From assembly GCA_933822405.4 (NCBI GenBank), contig CAKOGP040001728.1, forward strand, positions 1 through 22,781: a stretch of DNA of 22,781 nt, read 5' to 3'. The DNA is from Cylindrotheca closterium. Lineage: Eukaryota; Bacillariophyta; Bacillariophyceae; Bacillariales; Bacillariaceae. The notes under the pieces were generated by a model. It was given only the letters and a program-made list of their open reading frames with translations, made no database searches and was not told where the DNA came from. Made by a program: the position numbers and the translations under genes. Of this stretch, positions 10,244 to 19,495 are shown piece by piece (positions within the stretch are counted from its first letter, which is position 1; each line of letters begins with the position of its first letter).

Positions 10244-10638
10244 TTGCTGGTTTGAATGCCCACAATACAGTGTCTTGCTCTGATCTTATCGGGCACTTTA
10301 CACTGATTTCTTTTTCTGTTTCTATTCGTAGCGTTTCATTTCAAACGCAAAGGGAAAATTCATTAATATATTATCGTAAAATGTACAGCAGTGGTGTTGA
10401 TGGCTGACTTGTCTTTTGATATCAAATGTGGCGGGATCAAACTAGTCGCGAGATGTCTGGTAGTGTATCTAGCAGTACTGGTGCGTGTAGGTGCAAGTAC
10501 GTCAGTCGACTGACTAAACTGACTGTAACATTGCAACGCACTAGAAGCTACAGTACGTACCTGAACTGCAGTACGTGTCACATCTGATAGTGAGCACCCA
10601 AATCTTTTAATTTCATCAATCTCACTTGGATCATCACC
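10244..10638. promoter_or_regulatory. Shared divergent promoter, tadA and triose-phosphate translocator
   Basis: This 395-bp region separates the starts of two divergent genes for apparent plastid proteins. It holds a perfect 14-bp palindrome GTCAGTCGACTGAC (10501-10514) and several CAGTAC elements: AGCAGTACTG at 10471-10480, CAGTACGTAC at 10551-10560 and GCAGTACGTG near 10568-10577. No coding frame is credible. Transcription starts cannot be located by eye. Confidence 0.45.
10501..10514. promoter_or_regulatory. Perfect 14-bp palindrome in divergent promoter
   Basis: GTCAGTCGACTGAC is its own reverse complement. Related GTCAG/CTGAC half sites continue on the right (TAAACTGACTG). It lies 125 bp upstream of the translocator start and about 258 bp upstream of tadA. 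It could be a dimeric factor site, but that is inference from symmetry and position. Confidence 0.35.
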
Positions 10639-11952
10639 ATGAAAATTGCAGCAAGAGCGTTGGTGACACTTGCATTGGCAGCTTCCGTTTCCATTGGAGC
10701 TAGCGCCTTTAACCCCAGTGCTTTCGTCAAGAATGTGGCTGGAAAGAATTCTTTGGCAGGAAAGGCCCAACTTCCTCTTCCAACAAAGTGAGTCCTTCCA
10801 ATCTTTGACATCATATGCATGTTTAGTATTTTTTCGTGTCAGTCGCGTTTCTTCGGCAGGGATGCATTGACTTTCAAGTTGATCGTGTGGGTTTGAGAAC
10901 TTCCTAATCCCCCATCTCTTTTTGTGAAATCTGTTCTTTTCAGGCAAGTCAGCTCTTCAACTGCTATCTCTTTGTCATCAACCGGAGGGGCAAAAGTGAA
11001 GGAGGAAGAGCCCAAATCTGGAGGTTTGTTTGAAACTCTTCAAGTGGGATTCTACTTTGCTCTTTGGTATCTCTTCAACATCGCATACAACATCTACAAC
11101 AAGCAGGCCCTGAATGTTCTTGACTTTCCTTGGACTGTTGCAACCATCCAAATGGCTACTGGTATTTTCTACTTCGTTCCATTGTGGCTTTTGGGCATCC
11201 GAAAGGCGCCCAAGTTGAATGCGTCCGAGTTGAAGACCCTCATTCCTATTGCTCTCTGCCATACGGGCGTCCATGTTGGTGCCGTCATTGCTCTCGGCGC
11301 TGGTGCCGTCTCCTTCGCACACATTGTAAAGGCATCCGAGCCCGTTGTAACCTGCGCTCTTAACGCCTTGTTGCTTGGACAAATTTTGCCAATTCCTGTG
11401 TATCTTACCCTCCTTCCCATCATTGGTGGTGTTGCAATCGCATCCATGAAGGAGCTTTCTTTCACCTTTCTTGCCCTTGCTTCTGCTATGCTGTCCAACG
11501 TTTCCTCTGCCGCCCGTGGTGTCCTATCAAAGAAGACTATGTCTGGAAAGAAAATTGGTGAAAATCTAGATGCCCAAAACCTCTACGCTGTTCTCACTGC
11601 TATGTCAACTCTTATTCTGATTCCATTCATGTTGGCTTTGGAGGGAACTGGAATGTTCAAGGCATGCGGTGACATCGTCGCCAAGGGCGACTTCACAAAG
11701 AAGAGCCTTTCTACCTTGCTTGCTCTTGGCGGAGCCTCATATTACGCATACAACGAGGTTGCATTCCTTGCCCTCGGAAAGGTCAACCCAGTGACACATG
11801 CTGTTGGAAACACCATTAAGCGTGTTGTCATCATCGTTGCATCTGTCGTTGCTTTCAAGACCAAGATGAGTACTGGATCGATTATCGGATCAAGTGTAGC
11901 TATCTTTGGAACCCTTCTATACTCTCTTGCTATGAATGCTACCAAGAAATAA
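10639..11952 (+). CDS. TPT: Plastid triose-phosphate/phosphate translocator
   Basis: Exports fixed carbon (triose phosphate or a related phosphorylated C3/C6 sugar) from the plastid in exchange for phosphate. Exons are 10639-10787 and 10944-11952, with a 156-nt GT-AG intron, giving 385 residues. The N-terminus is a signal peptide (MKIAARALVTLALAASVSIG) ending in ASAFNPSAF, the ASAF-type cleavage motif of diatom bipartite plastid targeting. The translocator body starts at about residue 82 (YFALWYLFNIAYNIYNKQAL) and has about 8-10 membrane segments. Conserved pPT-family signatures are visible: HxGxxxGAVSFAHIVKASEP and NTIKRVVIIVASVVAFK, the latter with the phosphate-binding Lys-Arg pair. The second junction codon (AA|G) restores PTKQVSSST. 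The substrate subtype (TPT, PPT, GPT) cannot be settled by eye. The signal peptide would take it into the secretory route, so it could sit in the inner envelope or an outer membrane of the complex plastid. Confidence 0.93.
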
Positions 11953-11955
11953 AGA

Positions 11956-11961
11956 AATAAA
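11956..11961 (+). terminator. Candidate AATAAA polyadenylation signal
   Basis: AATAAA lies four bases after the translocator stop codon, in an A/T-rich 3' UTR. It is unusually close to the stop and could be chance. The convergent SHMT gene stops only 90 bp away. Confidence 0.3.
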
Positions 11962-12042
11962 TTTGTAGATGCTCTGTGTAAATACGATTTCATTCTAGTA
12001 CTAAAAATTAAATGTGTTCCGATGTCGCCATAACGAAGTTGA

Positions 12043-13635
12043 TCAAGCCACAAAGTCGACGTTGTACTCTCCATCAAATTCCATTTCGTCTTCGTCAAAA
12101 CCAATCGTTGGAAAGCTACTTGCGAATTCGGACACATCCTTGCGCAGCCTTGGAAGGTCACTATGTGCAGATGGGCCAACCTTGCACATTTCTCTGAATC
12201 CCTTCAGTTTCTTTCCTTGATCTGTGGCCTTCAGGTCGACTGCAATGCTGACTGCTCGGTCGAAGAATTCAGCAACGGCAGCAAAATCTTCCTCGTTCAA
12301 TCCACGTGATGTCAAAGCTGGTGTTCCCATACGAATACCACCTGGATTGAGAGCTGACTTGTCTCCTGGAATTGTGTTCTTGTTTGTTGCAATACATGCT
12401 AGTTCGAGGACTCTTTCGACACGCGCCCCATCAATGCTTCGAGAAGATTTCAAGTCGACCAACACAAGATGATTGTCAGTTCCACCGCTTACAAGATCAT
12501 ATCCCCTCTTTGTTAGTTCGTCGGCAAGTCGTGTGCAATTCTTCAAAACTTGCTTTTGGTAGTCAACAAATTCTGGAGTGTTCGCAAGTTTCAGACAAGT
12601 CGAAAGCGCCCCGATAGTGTGGTTGTGTGGCCCACCCTGGAGACCTGGAAAAACAGAGAAATTGATTTTATCTTCAATATCGTATATGATTGGATTTCCT
12701 TTTTTGTCCAATGCTTTCTGACCCTTGCGGTAAAAGATCATTGCACCACGAGGTCCACGGAGGCTCTTGTGCGTGGTTGTAGTCACCACGTCGCTGTGTG
12801 GAAAGCAAGACGGAATTACACCGGCTGAAACAAGTCCAGAGATATGTGCCATGTCCGACATGACAAATGCTCCAACACTGTCAGCAATCTCTCGAATACG
12901 TTGATAGTCGATCAGACGGGAATATGCCGACGCCCCGGCGACGATCAACTTTGGACGGAACAGTTCAGCACTCTTTTGCATCTGGTCGTAGTCGATTTGT
13001 CCAGTGGAAGGGTCTAGTTGGTAGGGCATCGACTCAAAATAGCGCGAAACCATGCTGATCTTCTTGGTTGGTGTTTGAAAACCATGAGACAGGTGGCCTC
13101 CGTGTGGGAGATCTAGTGACAAAATTCGATCATGGGTTTCTAGCAAGGCAGTGTAGACCTAAAATATACGAAAATTCATGTGTTAGGATCGCAAGGAAAC
13201 GTCAAATGGATTTGCAGTGACACAGTTCATTTCATGCTTGCTCACCTGAAAGTTTGCTGGTGACCCAGAGAGTGATTGGACATTCACTCCCCATTCTTCG
13301 GGGTCTAGATTGAAGGCCTCCAAGGCGCGCTTCTGACATAACAATTCGACTTGGTCGATATTCTCATTTCCTCCATAGTAACGAGCACCCGGGTAACCCT
13401 CGCTGTATTTGTTGGATAGTACAGAACCTAGAGCCTCCAGAACAGCTCTTGAAGTAAAGTTCTCCGATGCAATCAGCACGAGACTGTTTCGTTGTCGAGC
13501 CTTTTCTTGTTCGATGAGAGTTGTAAGTTCAGGGTCCACCTTGCTCAAGCTGTCGTTGAGGCTATTCCCCGTTGCAAATGATCGCAGCCCCATACGACGT
13601 GTAAGCGGTGAGATAGTTGATTTGATAGCTAGCAT
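12043..13635 (-). CDS. SHMT: Serine hydroxymethyltransferase, probably mitochondrial
   Basis: PLP enzyme that interconverts serine and glycine with tetrahydrofolate. Partner of glycine decarboxylase in photorespiration when mitochondrial. Exons are 13635-13246 and 13158-12043 with an 87-nt GT-AG intron, giving 501 residues, the usual length. The join restores [19 protein letters not shown]. Key motifs: [52 protein letters not shown] and [13 protein letters not shown], where K261 is the PLP lysine. The chosen start gives [23 protein letters not shown], a basic, hydroxylated, acid-free presequence typical of mitochondrial import. The frame stays open for 176 more codons upstream (to 14163), with an in-frame ATG at 14022, so a 630-residue form cannot be excluded. 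It is convergent with the translocator gene and divergent from the NOT2 gene. Confidence 0.94.
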
Positions 13636-14380
13636 TGTTCGATGCTTTCGTTTCTTTCCTGCTTGTACAGTTCCACGACACAGATCCACAGTTTTGGATT
13701 TTGTATCGATGTGCAGTAGTGCGTGGCAGGATCCCAAAGAAGAATTTTGAGAATGAGTAAGAACAATCAGTTGAAATTCCAATACAAAAACTTGTGTAAT
13801 TGCAATATTTCTATTTTGCGACTCATCTTCTGTGCACGTTCCTTTCGCGCAGGATGTTTGAAGTGAGGAACGGACCAAGTCGAAACACCAAGCCTCTGCA
13901 GTGCCCAGAATATCCTCAAGGTGAGCATCGATTTCATCCTTAGCAGCTCCAAAATCATGGAATGTGATCAAAAGGGGACTGTCTTTCCTGTTTGGGATTG
14001 TAGCTCTCCGAGTCATCGGCATTTGGTTTGCTGGTTGGCTTTCTGGATCGCTTTCGCGGTGTCGTAGGGTTCTACAGGTTCGCAGTACTGTAGTATATTT
14101 TGAAGCTTTTGATGCCTCATAAGACAACAGTAGTTGTCCATGGAATGGTCTTTGCTGCTTCAACCTTCCCTGCCATTCATCCTACAAAAAAAATTGCCGT
14201 GAATCTTTTAATAAAATCATTGTCGGACCTTACAGATCAATTGTCTCACCCTTGTCTTCTTGGTACCATATCCGCGACATCACTCTTTCCCATTCTAGGC
14301 TATAGTCATTATTGCCTCAATTCAACAGTTGCTCTTTCATAAGTTGAATCGATATACGAAGGGCTGGTTTGTGTAGTGCC
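13636..14380. promoter_or_regulatory. Divergent region between SHMT and NOT2 starts
   Basis: These 745 bp separate the two starts. The minus strand is open in the SHMT frame from 14163 to 13636, an unusually long stretch for non-coding DNA. A CGCAGTACTGTAGTATATTT element lies at 14081-14100. No independent gene is supported on the plus strand. The short plus frame at 14100-14342 has no recognisable features. Confidence 0.35.
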
Positions 14381-15825
14381 ATGTTTAGCGGAACTCAGCA
14401 GTCAGGTGTGTCAGATCTGTTGCTGGGAGCTGGAGGATTCAGCGGATCTCTGGCAAATGGTTTTGGTAGTGATGGAGGCGCTCCTTCTTCATCAGCTGCA
14501 CCAGGGGGTACTCCAAGCGGAAGCAATGCGTTCGACTTGAATGACTTTCCTAGTCTCGGCGGAAGCGCCTCAAGTGGATCTTCTGGAAATGCCTCTGGCA
14601 ATGGGCTAGCAGCAGCACTGAGACAACAGCAACAGCAGCAACAACAGCAACAACAACAACAGCAACAACAACAGCAGCAGCAGCAGCAGCAGCAAATATT
14701 GGCACATCAACAAATGCTACAAGGAGGCAGCAAGCAACAAAGTAATCTATATAGGTTAGCAATGGGCAGTGCTTCAAACGGAGGAGGAAACTTCAATATG
14801 GCAACTGAGGACTTCCCGGCGTTGCCAGGAGCTCCACCAAGCGGAGGTAACAGCGGTTCTGGTCCCTCGTCATCGCCTTTGCTGATGGATGGTACTGGTA
14901 GTGGTGTCAACTCGTCGCAAGGGGGGGTAGGCTTTGGTCCAACTTCGTCAAGGGCTCCAAGTAGTATATACGGAAGTGAAATAGAAGGAGGAAATAGTGC
15001 ACCATCAGCGAGTGGAGTTGGAAGTCAATTAGAAGGACCAGGACTTCTGGTAGGCGGCAGCTTAGGTGGACTAGGGGGGTTGGCGGGTTTGCAAAATGTC
15101 GGGAATCAATCATCGCATTTAAATCTTCAATCGAGAGGAACAACATCCTCTGCAGGATCATCCAATATTGGAGGATCAGTTGCTGCGGCTGGTTCGGCAC
15201 TGAGTGGGGATTATGGGCTGCTGGGATTATTGGGTGTGATTCGAATGACGGATGCTGATAGAAATGCCCTTGCACTGGGATCAGATCTGACAATGTTGGG
15301 CCTCAATCTTGGATCAAACGAACAAATCTTCAACACCTTTGCTGGTCCATTTTCTGACAGTTCGGGATCTACAAAAGAACCCCATTTCCAGGTAAGCCAT
15401 GTATTTCTCCCTACTTATTCATAAAGTATCACCGGTAAATGGCGCTAACGATCCTCTCCTCAAACGAATGATAGCTGCCTTCATGCTACTACATGCAACC
15501 ACCGGCACTGAAAACTGGCCATCTGTCGAAGTTTCAACTTGAAACATTGTTCTACATCTTTTACGCTCTTCCTAAAGATGTTTTACAGGCATACGCAGCG
15601 CAAGAACTCTACTCTAGAGAGTGGCGGTATCACGGAGATCTGAAGCTTTGGTTTAAGGTTGCAGGTCCAGCGGATGGTGTTTCTTCATCTTCAGCGGGTT
15701 CTCAATATCTGTATTTTGACATCAACTCATGGGAACGACGCCTGTTCAATGGCAATATGAACCAAAATGTTACCAGTGGGTTCCTGACGGAAGAAGACGC
15801 GAGAGTGAAGTTCTCTAGCTCGTGA
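14381..15825 (+). CDS. CNOT2: CCR4-NOT complex subunit NOT2 (CNOT2-like)
   Basis: Scaffold subunit of the CCR4-NOT deadenylase complex, which controls mRNA decay and translation. Exons are 14381-15391 and 15475-15825 with an 83-nt intron, giving 453 residues. The C-terminal NOT box (about 276-453) is well kept: GLLGLLGVIRMTDADRNALA, a LGLNLGSNEQIFNTFAGPF stretch, then across the splice FQLPSCYYMQPPALKTGHLSKF and FQLETLFYIFYALPKD. The N-terminal half is Gly/Ser/Gln-rich and disordered, with a run of 24 glutamines (14624-14695). It keeps two short motifs found in NOT2 proteins, DLNDFPSLGG and TEDFPALPG. I chose the ATG at 14381 as the first Met of the frame. It is convergent with the lysine-rich gene, with 351 bp between stops. 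Confidence 0.93.
14624..14695. repeat. CAG/CAA microsatellite (24 codons)
   Basis: Uninterrupted CAA/CAG codons encode 24 glutamines in NOT2. The last quarter is nearly pure CAG, the part most prone to length change. Antisense frames here give poly-Ala/Val strings and are artefacts. Confidence 0.95.
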
Positions 15826-16176
15826 GACCCGGAGTCGTGAAGTTGCGCAAGGATGGACTTCCTGGCAATGAGGGGTACATCTAGCAAAGTTTTGCCTATA
15901 GATGGTGCAACAATGCTTCAGTTTTATTACATATCTTTCGTAGTCTAGTTTTTTATCGCCAAGCCGAACCTTTTCCCTTGGGCATGATTATTCCTCCAAC
16001 CGATTCACACAGGAGATAGAATTCGTGTTTGTATTGCCGGTTCTGAACTGATAGTTGTACTTTTGTTTTTCTTATCTCGATTCTAGGAAATATGATCTGA
16101 ATCTATTTAGTCCCACCAATAGAAAAGCCTTGACATTGACCCCTCAATCGACTACCGGTACTCATCGAGGTGGAGA
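15826..16176. other. Convergent 3' intergenic region
   Basis: These 351 bp lie between the stops of NOT2 (+) and the lysine-rich gene (-). Nothing coding is seen. A TACCGGTACT element lies at 16153-16162, unusual for a 3' region, just 15 bp beyond the minus-strand stop. Confidence 0.4.
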
Positions 16177-16752
16177 CTACCGCTTATCTTTCTTCTTTTT
16201 CTTGCTGCTTTCTTTCGAACCTTTCTTCTTCTCGTCCTTCTCGATTACATCTCTTGGCTTTCTTTTATTCGATAGTCGCAATTCCTTTTCTGTTCTTTCC
16301 TTCTTCAATTCCGGTGCCTCCGATGCTTCATCATCCCGATTTCGTTTTCTCGATGATTCCTTCTTCAAGGCTTTGATTTGTTTCTTTGCTTTTCGTTTTT
16401 CTTCGAGCCTCAATTTTTTCTTTGCTTCCATTTTTAACTTTTTCTTGGCAGCTTTTTTGGCATCCTTCTGTGCCTTCTTTTCATCATCCACTACAGCCGC
16501 AATATCTGAAAAGTCTCTCTTAATCAATCTCCCATCTCCGTCCACTTTCTTTTCGGTCGGATCATATGTTCCTGCTTTCACAAAATTGGAATAGAGTTGA
16601 TTGTTTGGTAGCCCATCTTTGCGGTCTCCCTTGCCACTTGAGGGTTCTGCATTCTTGACCCAAGAATACTGCCCACTGCTGGTTCCGAGACCTTTGCGAC
16701 CACCGTGGCCAGAGAGTGAATCTGCTAATGCTTGCAATTTTGCTTCCTCCAT
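16177..16752 (-). CDS. Lysine-rich, probably nuclear/nucleolar protein of unknown function
   Basis: One exon of 191 residues. I do not recognise a family. Residues 1-60 hold short motifs that look structured (ALADSLSGHGGRKGLGTSSG; QYSWVKNAEP), and 54-80 read LYSNFVKAGTYDPTEKKVDG. From about residue 90 the protein is almost all Lys, Arg, Glu, Asp and Ala and likely forms a helix or coiled coil. It ends with several Lys-rich clusters (KKKKKDKR) that could act as nuclear or nucleolar localisation signals. Such tails are common in ribosome biogenesis and splicing factors, but that is only an inference. A clean ATG, the stop after the basic tail and a separate promoter region with CAGTAC-type elements support a real gene. 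Confidence 0.65.
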   Translation of the reverse strand: MEEAKLQALADSLSGHGGRKGLGTSSGQYSWVKNAEPSSGKGDRKDGLPNNQLYSNFVKAGTYDPTEKKVDGDGRLIKRDFSDIAAVVDDEKKAQKDAKKAAKKKLKMEAKKKLRLEEKRKAKKQIKALKKESSRKRNRDDEASEAPELKKERTEKELRLSNKRKPRDVIEKDEKKKGSKESSKKKKKDKR

Positions 16753-17394
16753 TTTTCTTGGGAAATGGCATCAGGTCAATATTGGTTGGAAGAAAGGGTG
16801 ACGGACTTTTGGCGGAAGCATGACAGACCCCAAAGATTTTAATATATTTCAAGCGGTCGGTATCATGTATCATGTACGGTATCAATGTACCAGGAAAACA
16901 AGTAGCAAGTACCTACCGCCTACCGAGTCCAAACTAGAATGTACTGGAAATGCAGTACTGCCGTATGCAACGATTCTTCAAGTGAGGAAACTTTCGTACC
17001 GTAGCGATGGCTAATAACACTCCTTCAAATTACTGTAGCTTCTGTAAGTCTATTGGAAGGCAACTGAAACACTTGGCATCGAACGATATGGGGCAAGCGC
17101 GAGTGAAGCCACCTCCTTTTTGCATGCGACACGAAATCGAATGAGCAAGCATGATATTTGCCCTCTAACAAACGAGCTCCACGTTTCGAACATTTTTGAT
17201 GGGTGCAATATGCTGAATATGAGCTTGGGCCTTCATAGAAGTGGTTTACCATTCATGCAAAAAGCGGTATTACATTCGAAGAAGTATTTTTTTATCGCGG
17301 GTCTTCCTGCCGTAATGCTTCAAAATTTTCTCTCATTTTTGCTCAAGATGTTTTCCTCACTGTCCTGCTTTCCCACGAACAGAAATTACCAAAG
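16753..17394. promoter_or_regulatory. Divergent region, lysine-rich gene and Sec61 gamma
   Basis: 642 bp without a credible gene. Dense in GTAC-centred elements: a repeated GTATCATG/GTACGGTATC cluster at 16858-16890, AAGTACCTACCGCCTACC near 16907-16923, GTACTGG at 16941-16947, TGCAGTACTGCCGTA at 16951-16965, CGTACCGTAG at 16995-17004 and TACTGTAG near 17031-17039. A pyrimidine-rich stretch ending in CAG just before 17383 could be the acceptor of a 5' UTR intron of Sec61 gamma. Open frames at 17025-17252 (-) and 17120-17425 (+) have no recognisable domains. Confidence 0.4.
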
Positions 17395-17610
17395 ATGGAA
17401 AAAGAAGGATTTAACGAGGTTTTGATTGAACCTTTGAAGCAATTTGCCAAGGATTCGGTGCATTTGGTAAAGAAATGCACAAAACCAGACCGAAAGGAAT
17501 TCACGAACATTGCTAGAGCAACCGGCGTCGGTTTCTTGATTATGGGTTTCATTGGCTTTTTTGTGAAGCTCGTTCACATCCCGATCAACAACATTTTGGT
17601 AGGAAACTAA
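17395..17610 (+). CDS. SEC61G: Sec61 gamma, ER protein translocon subunit
   Basis: Small tail-anchored subunit of the Sec61 protein-conducting channel in the ER membrane (SecE homologue). 71 residues in one exon, the usual length. The amphipathic helix [20 protein letters not shown] is followed by [37 protein letters not shown], nearly the invariant Sec61 gamma sequence with its single membrane segment. The start at 17395 gives [13 protein letters not shown], which aligns with typical N-termini (xFNEVxxxP). Its stop is only 15 bp from the stop of the convergent deaminase gene. Confidence 0.96.
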   Translation: MEKEGFNEVLIEPLKQFAKDSVHLVKKCTKPDRKEFTNIARATGVGFLIMGFIGFFVKLVHIPINNILVGN

Positions 17611-17625
17611 GAAATTAGGTTATGA

Positions 17626-19495
17626 CTACTTCGCTCCGTATTGATTCCCCATGGTCAAATCCAGAATAAGCTCTTGCATTGTCGGAACGTATTGCCTAAG
17701 GGTCACATTTGCACACTGAAACATAATTCTACTAGCTCTGGCTCCATCCGTATCGTGGTAGCAATCGCTCATGTACACAACTTCTTTGATCCCTGATTGG
17801 ATTATCATCTTCGCACAGTTCTCGCATGGAAACAGGGCAACAAATATTGTAGAGCCCTTCACATTGGCGCTCCCTTTGTTCATAATAGCTTGTGATGATG
17901 CACAGTGTTGGTATGCGTGATTGTATCAGCGATCAGGTACTTTGAGTCTTACCATTAACTTCGGCGTGGCAAACATAAAGGTATTTGTTGTCTAGAGGAT
18001 TCTTGTTGCCCCTCGCCCACGGCAGCTGGAGGTCAGAACACCCTTGTGGGAAGCCATTATAGCCCAACCCTATGATCCGTTTCTCTGAGTCAACGATGCA
18101 GGCACTTTGGCGAGACGCAACAGCAATAAAGATACAAGATTATCAGAGCATCATTTCTGTCTGGTCCAGAAAACGATGTGATCGATGGTACTCACCCAAC
18201 TTGGGTATTGGGATCTTTCGAGCGCTCAGCTGTCAAAAATGCCATAGCCATAAAATAATCTTGCCAAGAGATATAATCTTTTCTTCTACCATTGTCAGGA
18301 ATATTGGATACGTCGTACTTGGCTTCCTCCAACAACAACTGACTAGCTCTACTTTCTTTTTGTGATGTCGAGATGGCAAGCAAATCATTGTGCGATGGTT
18401 CTTGAGATGGCTTATCAATCAGATTCGACGAGGACTCGGCCAAGAAATTGAGCGTAATTGAAGGTATGGAAGGTTTGTAATATCTTACTCGAACATTTGC
18501 CATATCCAAAAGAATACGACTGGCTTGTTCATCACAACTCGGTGATTCAAAGTCGAGAGTCTCTCTGGTTTGAAGTATAACAACCTCCTTTATCCGAGAT
18601 TGGATGATAACTTTTGCGTCATCACTACCAGGAAAAGACATCACGTAAAGTCGGCATCCGGCTACATCATCGCTGCATTTGTTACAGATTGCTTGGGCTA
18701 GGATCAGTTCGACCTGCCTCAAAGTCCAACCAAAATGAAGTGGCACTTACCGTTTGTGATCGAGTTACAGACATAGGGCTCTTTACTGTGAAGGTCTGTC
18801 TTCGATTTTCCAGTCTGCCATGGAAATATGGTGTCTGAGCAGCCTTTCTACCAGGGATGAGGAGAAGCATAAGAATAAAAGGGTATGGAAATCATTCACA
18901 GAGGGGAATAACGCACTACACAAAGTGCAAAGACCAACTTACCGGGAACCCATTGTACCCGACAGCAACAACTCGGTTATACTTATCAACACTAAAGTCG
19001 CAGAGCTATGAGGAAAAGGTCTTAGAATGGACAGCTTTCTGTGCAACGACACGTACATGCAAGCACCAGACGGCGAATCTGGATCCTTTGATCGTTTTGA
19101 ACTCAGCAGTGCGATAGAGAGGAAATATTCGTCCCAAGACAAGTAGCTATATTGTCATCAAAAATGTTAAGCTCACTTTCATAATTGCTCACGTATTCAC
19201 GATTTTCGCACCTTTGTCGTTTCGAAGTCTTGACAGTGTCATCTGGTTTGGATTCAGCTTTCAAGCGCTTCCCTTGCGTTTGCTCATCGTCACCGGTCTT
19301 GTCACGAACGTTTGGGTACTCTTTTTCATCACAACCTTTCTGATTAAAAAGCTTGCGCTTGTGTGATGGTACTTTTTCGTCGTTGAATGTTCCAATTTCT
19401 TTCATCAAGTCTCGATCTCTGTCACTGTGAAAAGCAACACAGTCTGCAGCCAAAATTATCAATAGAATAGTCAGAAGGGCAACCTTTATTGACAA
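17626..19495 (-). CDS. Tandem dCMP deaminase; first domain degenerate, second intact
   Basis: Two dCMP/cytidine-deaminase domains in one seven-exon gene. Exons: (5' end uncertain) 19495-19212, 19146-19057, 18991-18943, 18847-18751, 18691-18196, 18104-17953 and 17888-17626. All introns are GT-AG (59-95 nt) and keep frame. The second domain has the zinc ligands HAE (17960-17968, [10 protein letters not shown]) and PCENC (17815-17829) plus the family's NGFPQGCSD loop, so it should convert dCMP to dUMP. The first domain aligns along its length ([31 protein letters not shown]) but HAE is NSI (18758-18766) and PCxxC is PGSDD (18618-18632), so it cannot bind zinc normally. The N-terminus reads [21 protein letters not shown], a signal peptide with an ASAF-like end suggesting plastid entry. 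No ATG lies in frame before a stop near 19550. 19495 is a TTG codon, so a 5' exon is probably missing from this model. Confidence 0.85.

Noticed and set aside
10363..10947. Minus-strand open frame of 194 codons across the translocator first exon
   Set aside because: It is antisense to the translocator signal-peptide exon and intron, has no recognisable domain, and the plus-strand gene is certain.
11742..12179. Minus-strand 145-codon frame between translocator and SHMT
   Set aside because: It overlaps the ends of two well-supported genes in other frames; the end of it is simply antisense of the translocator.
14100..14342. Plus-strand 80-codon frame before NOT2
   Set aside because: Low-information hydrophobic composition, no homologue recognised, and it lies in the divergent promoter.
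14550..14777. Minus-strand poly-Ala/Val frame
   Set aside because: Antisense of the CAG/CAA tract in NOT2.
16055..16594. Plus-strand Phe/Ser-rich frame of 179 codons
   Set aside because: It is the complement of Lys codons (AAG/AAA read as CTT/TTT) in the lysine-rich gene, so the composition is an artefact.
17120..17425. Plus-strand 101-codon frame overlapping Sec61 gamma start
   Set aside because: No domain, overlaps the certain Sec61 gamma gene in another frame, and lies in the promoter region.
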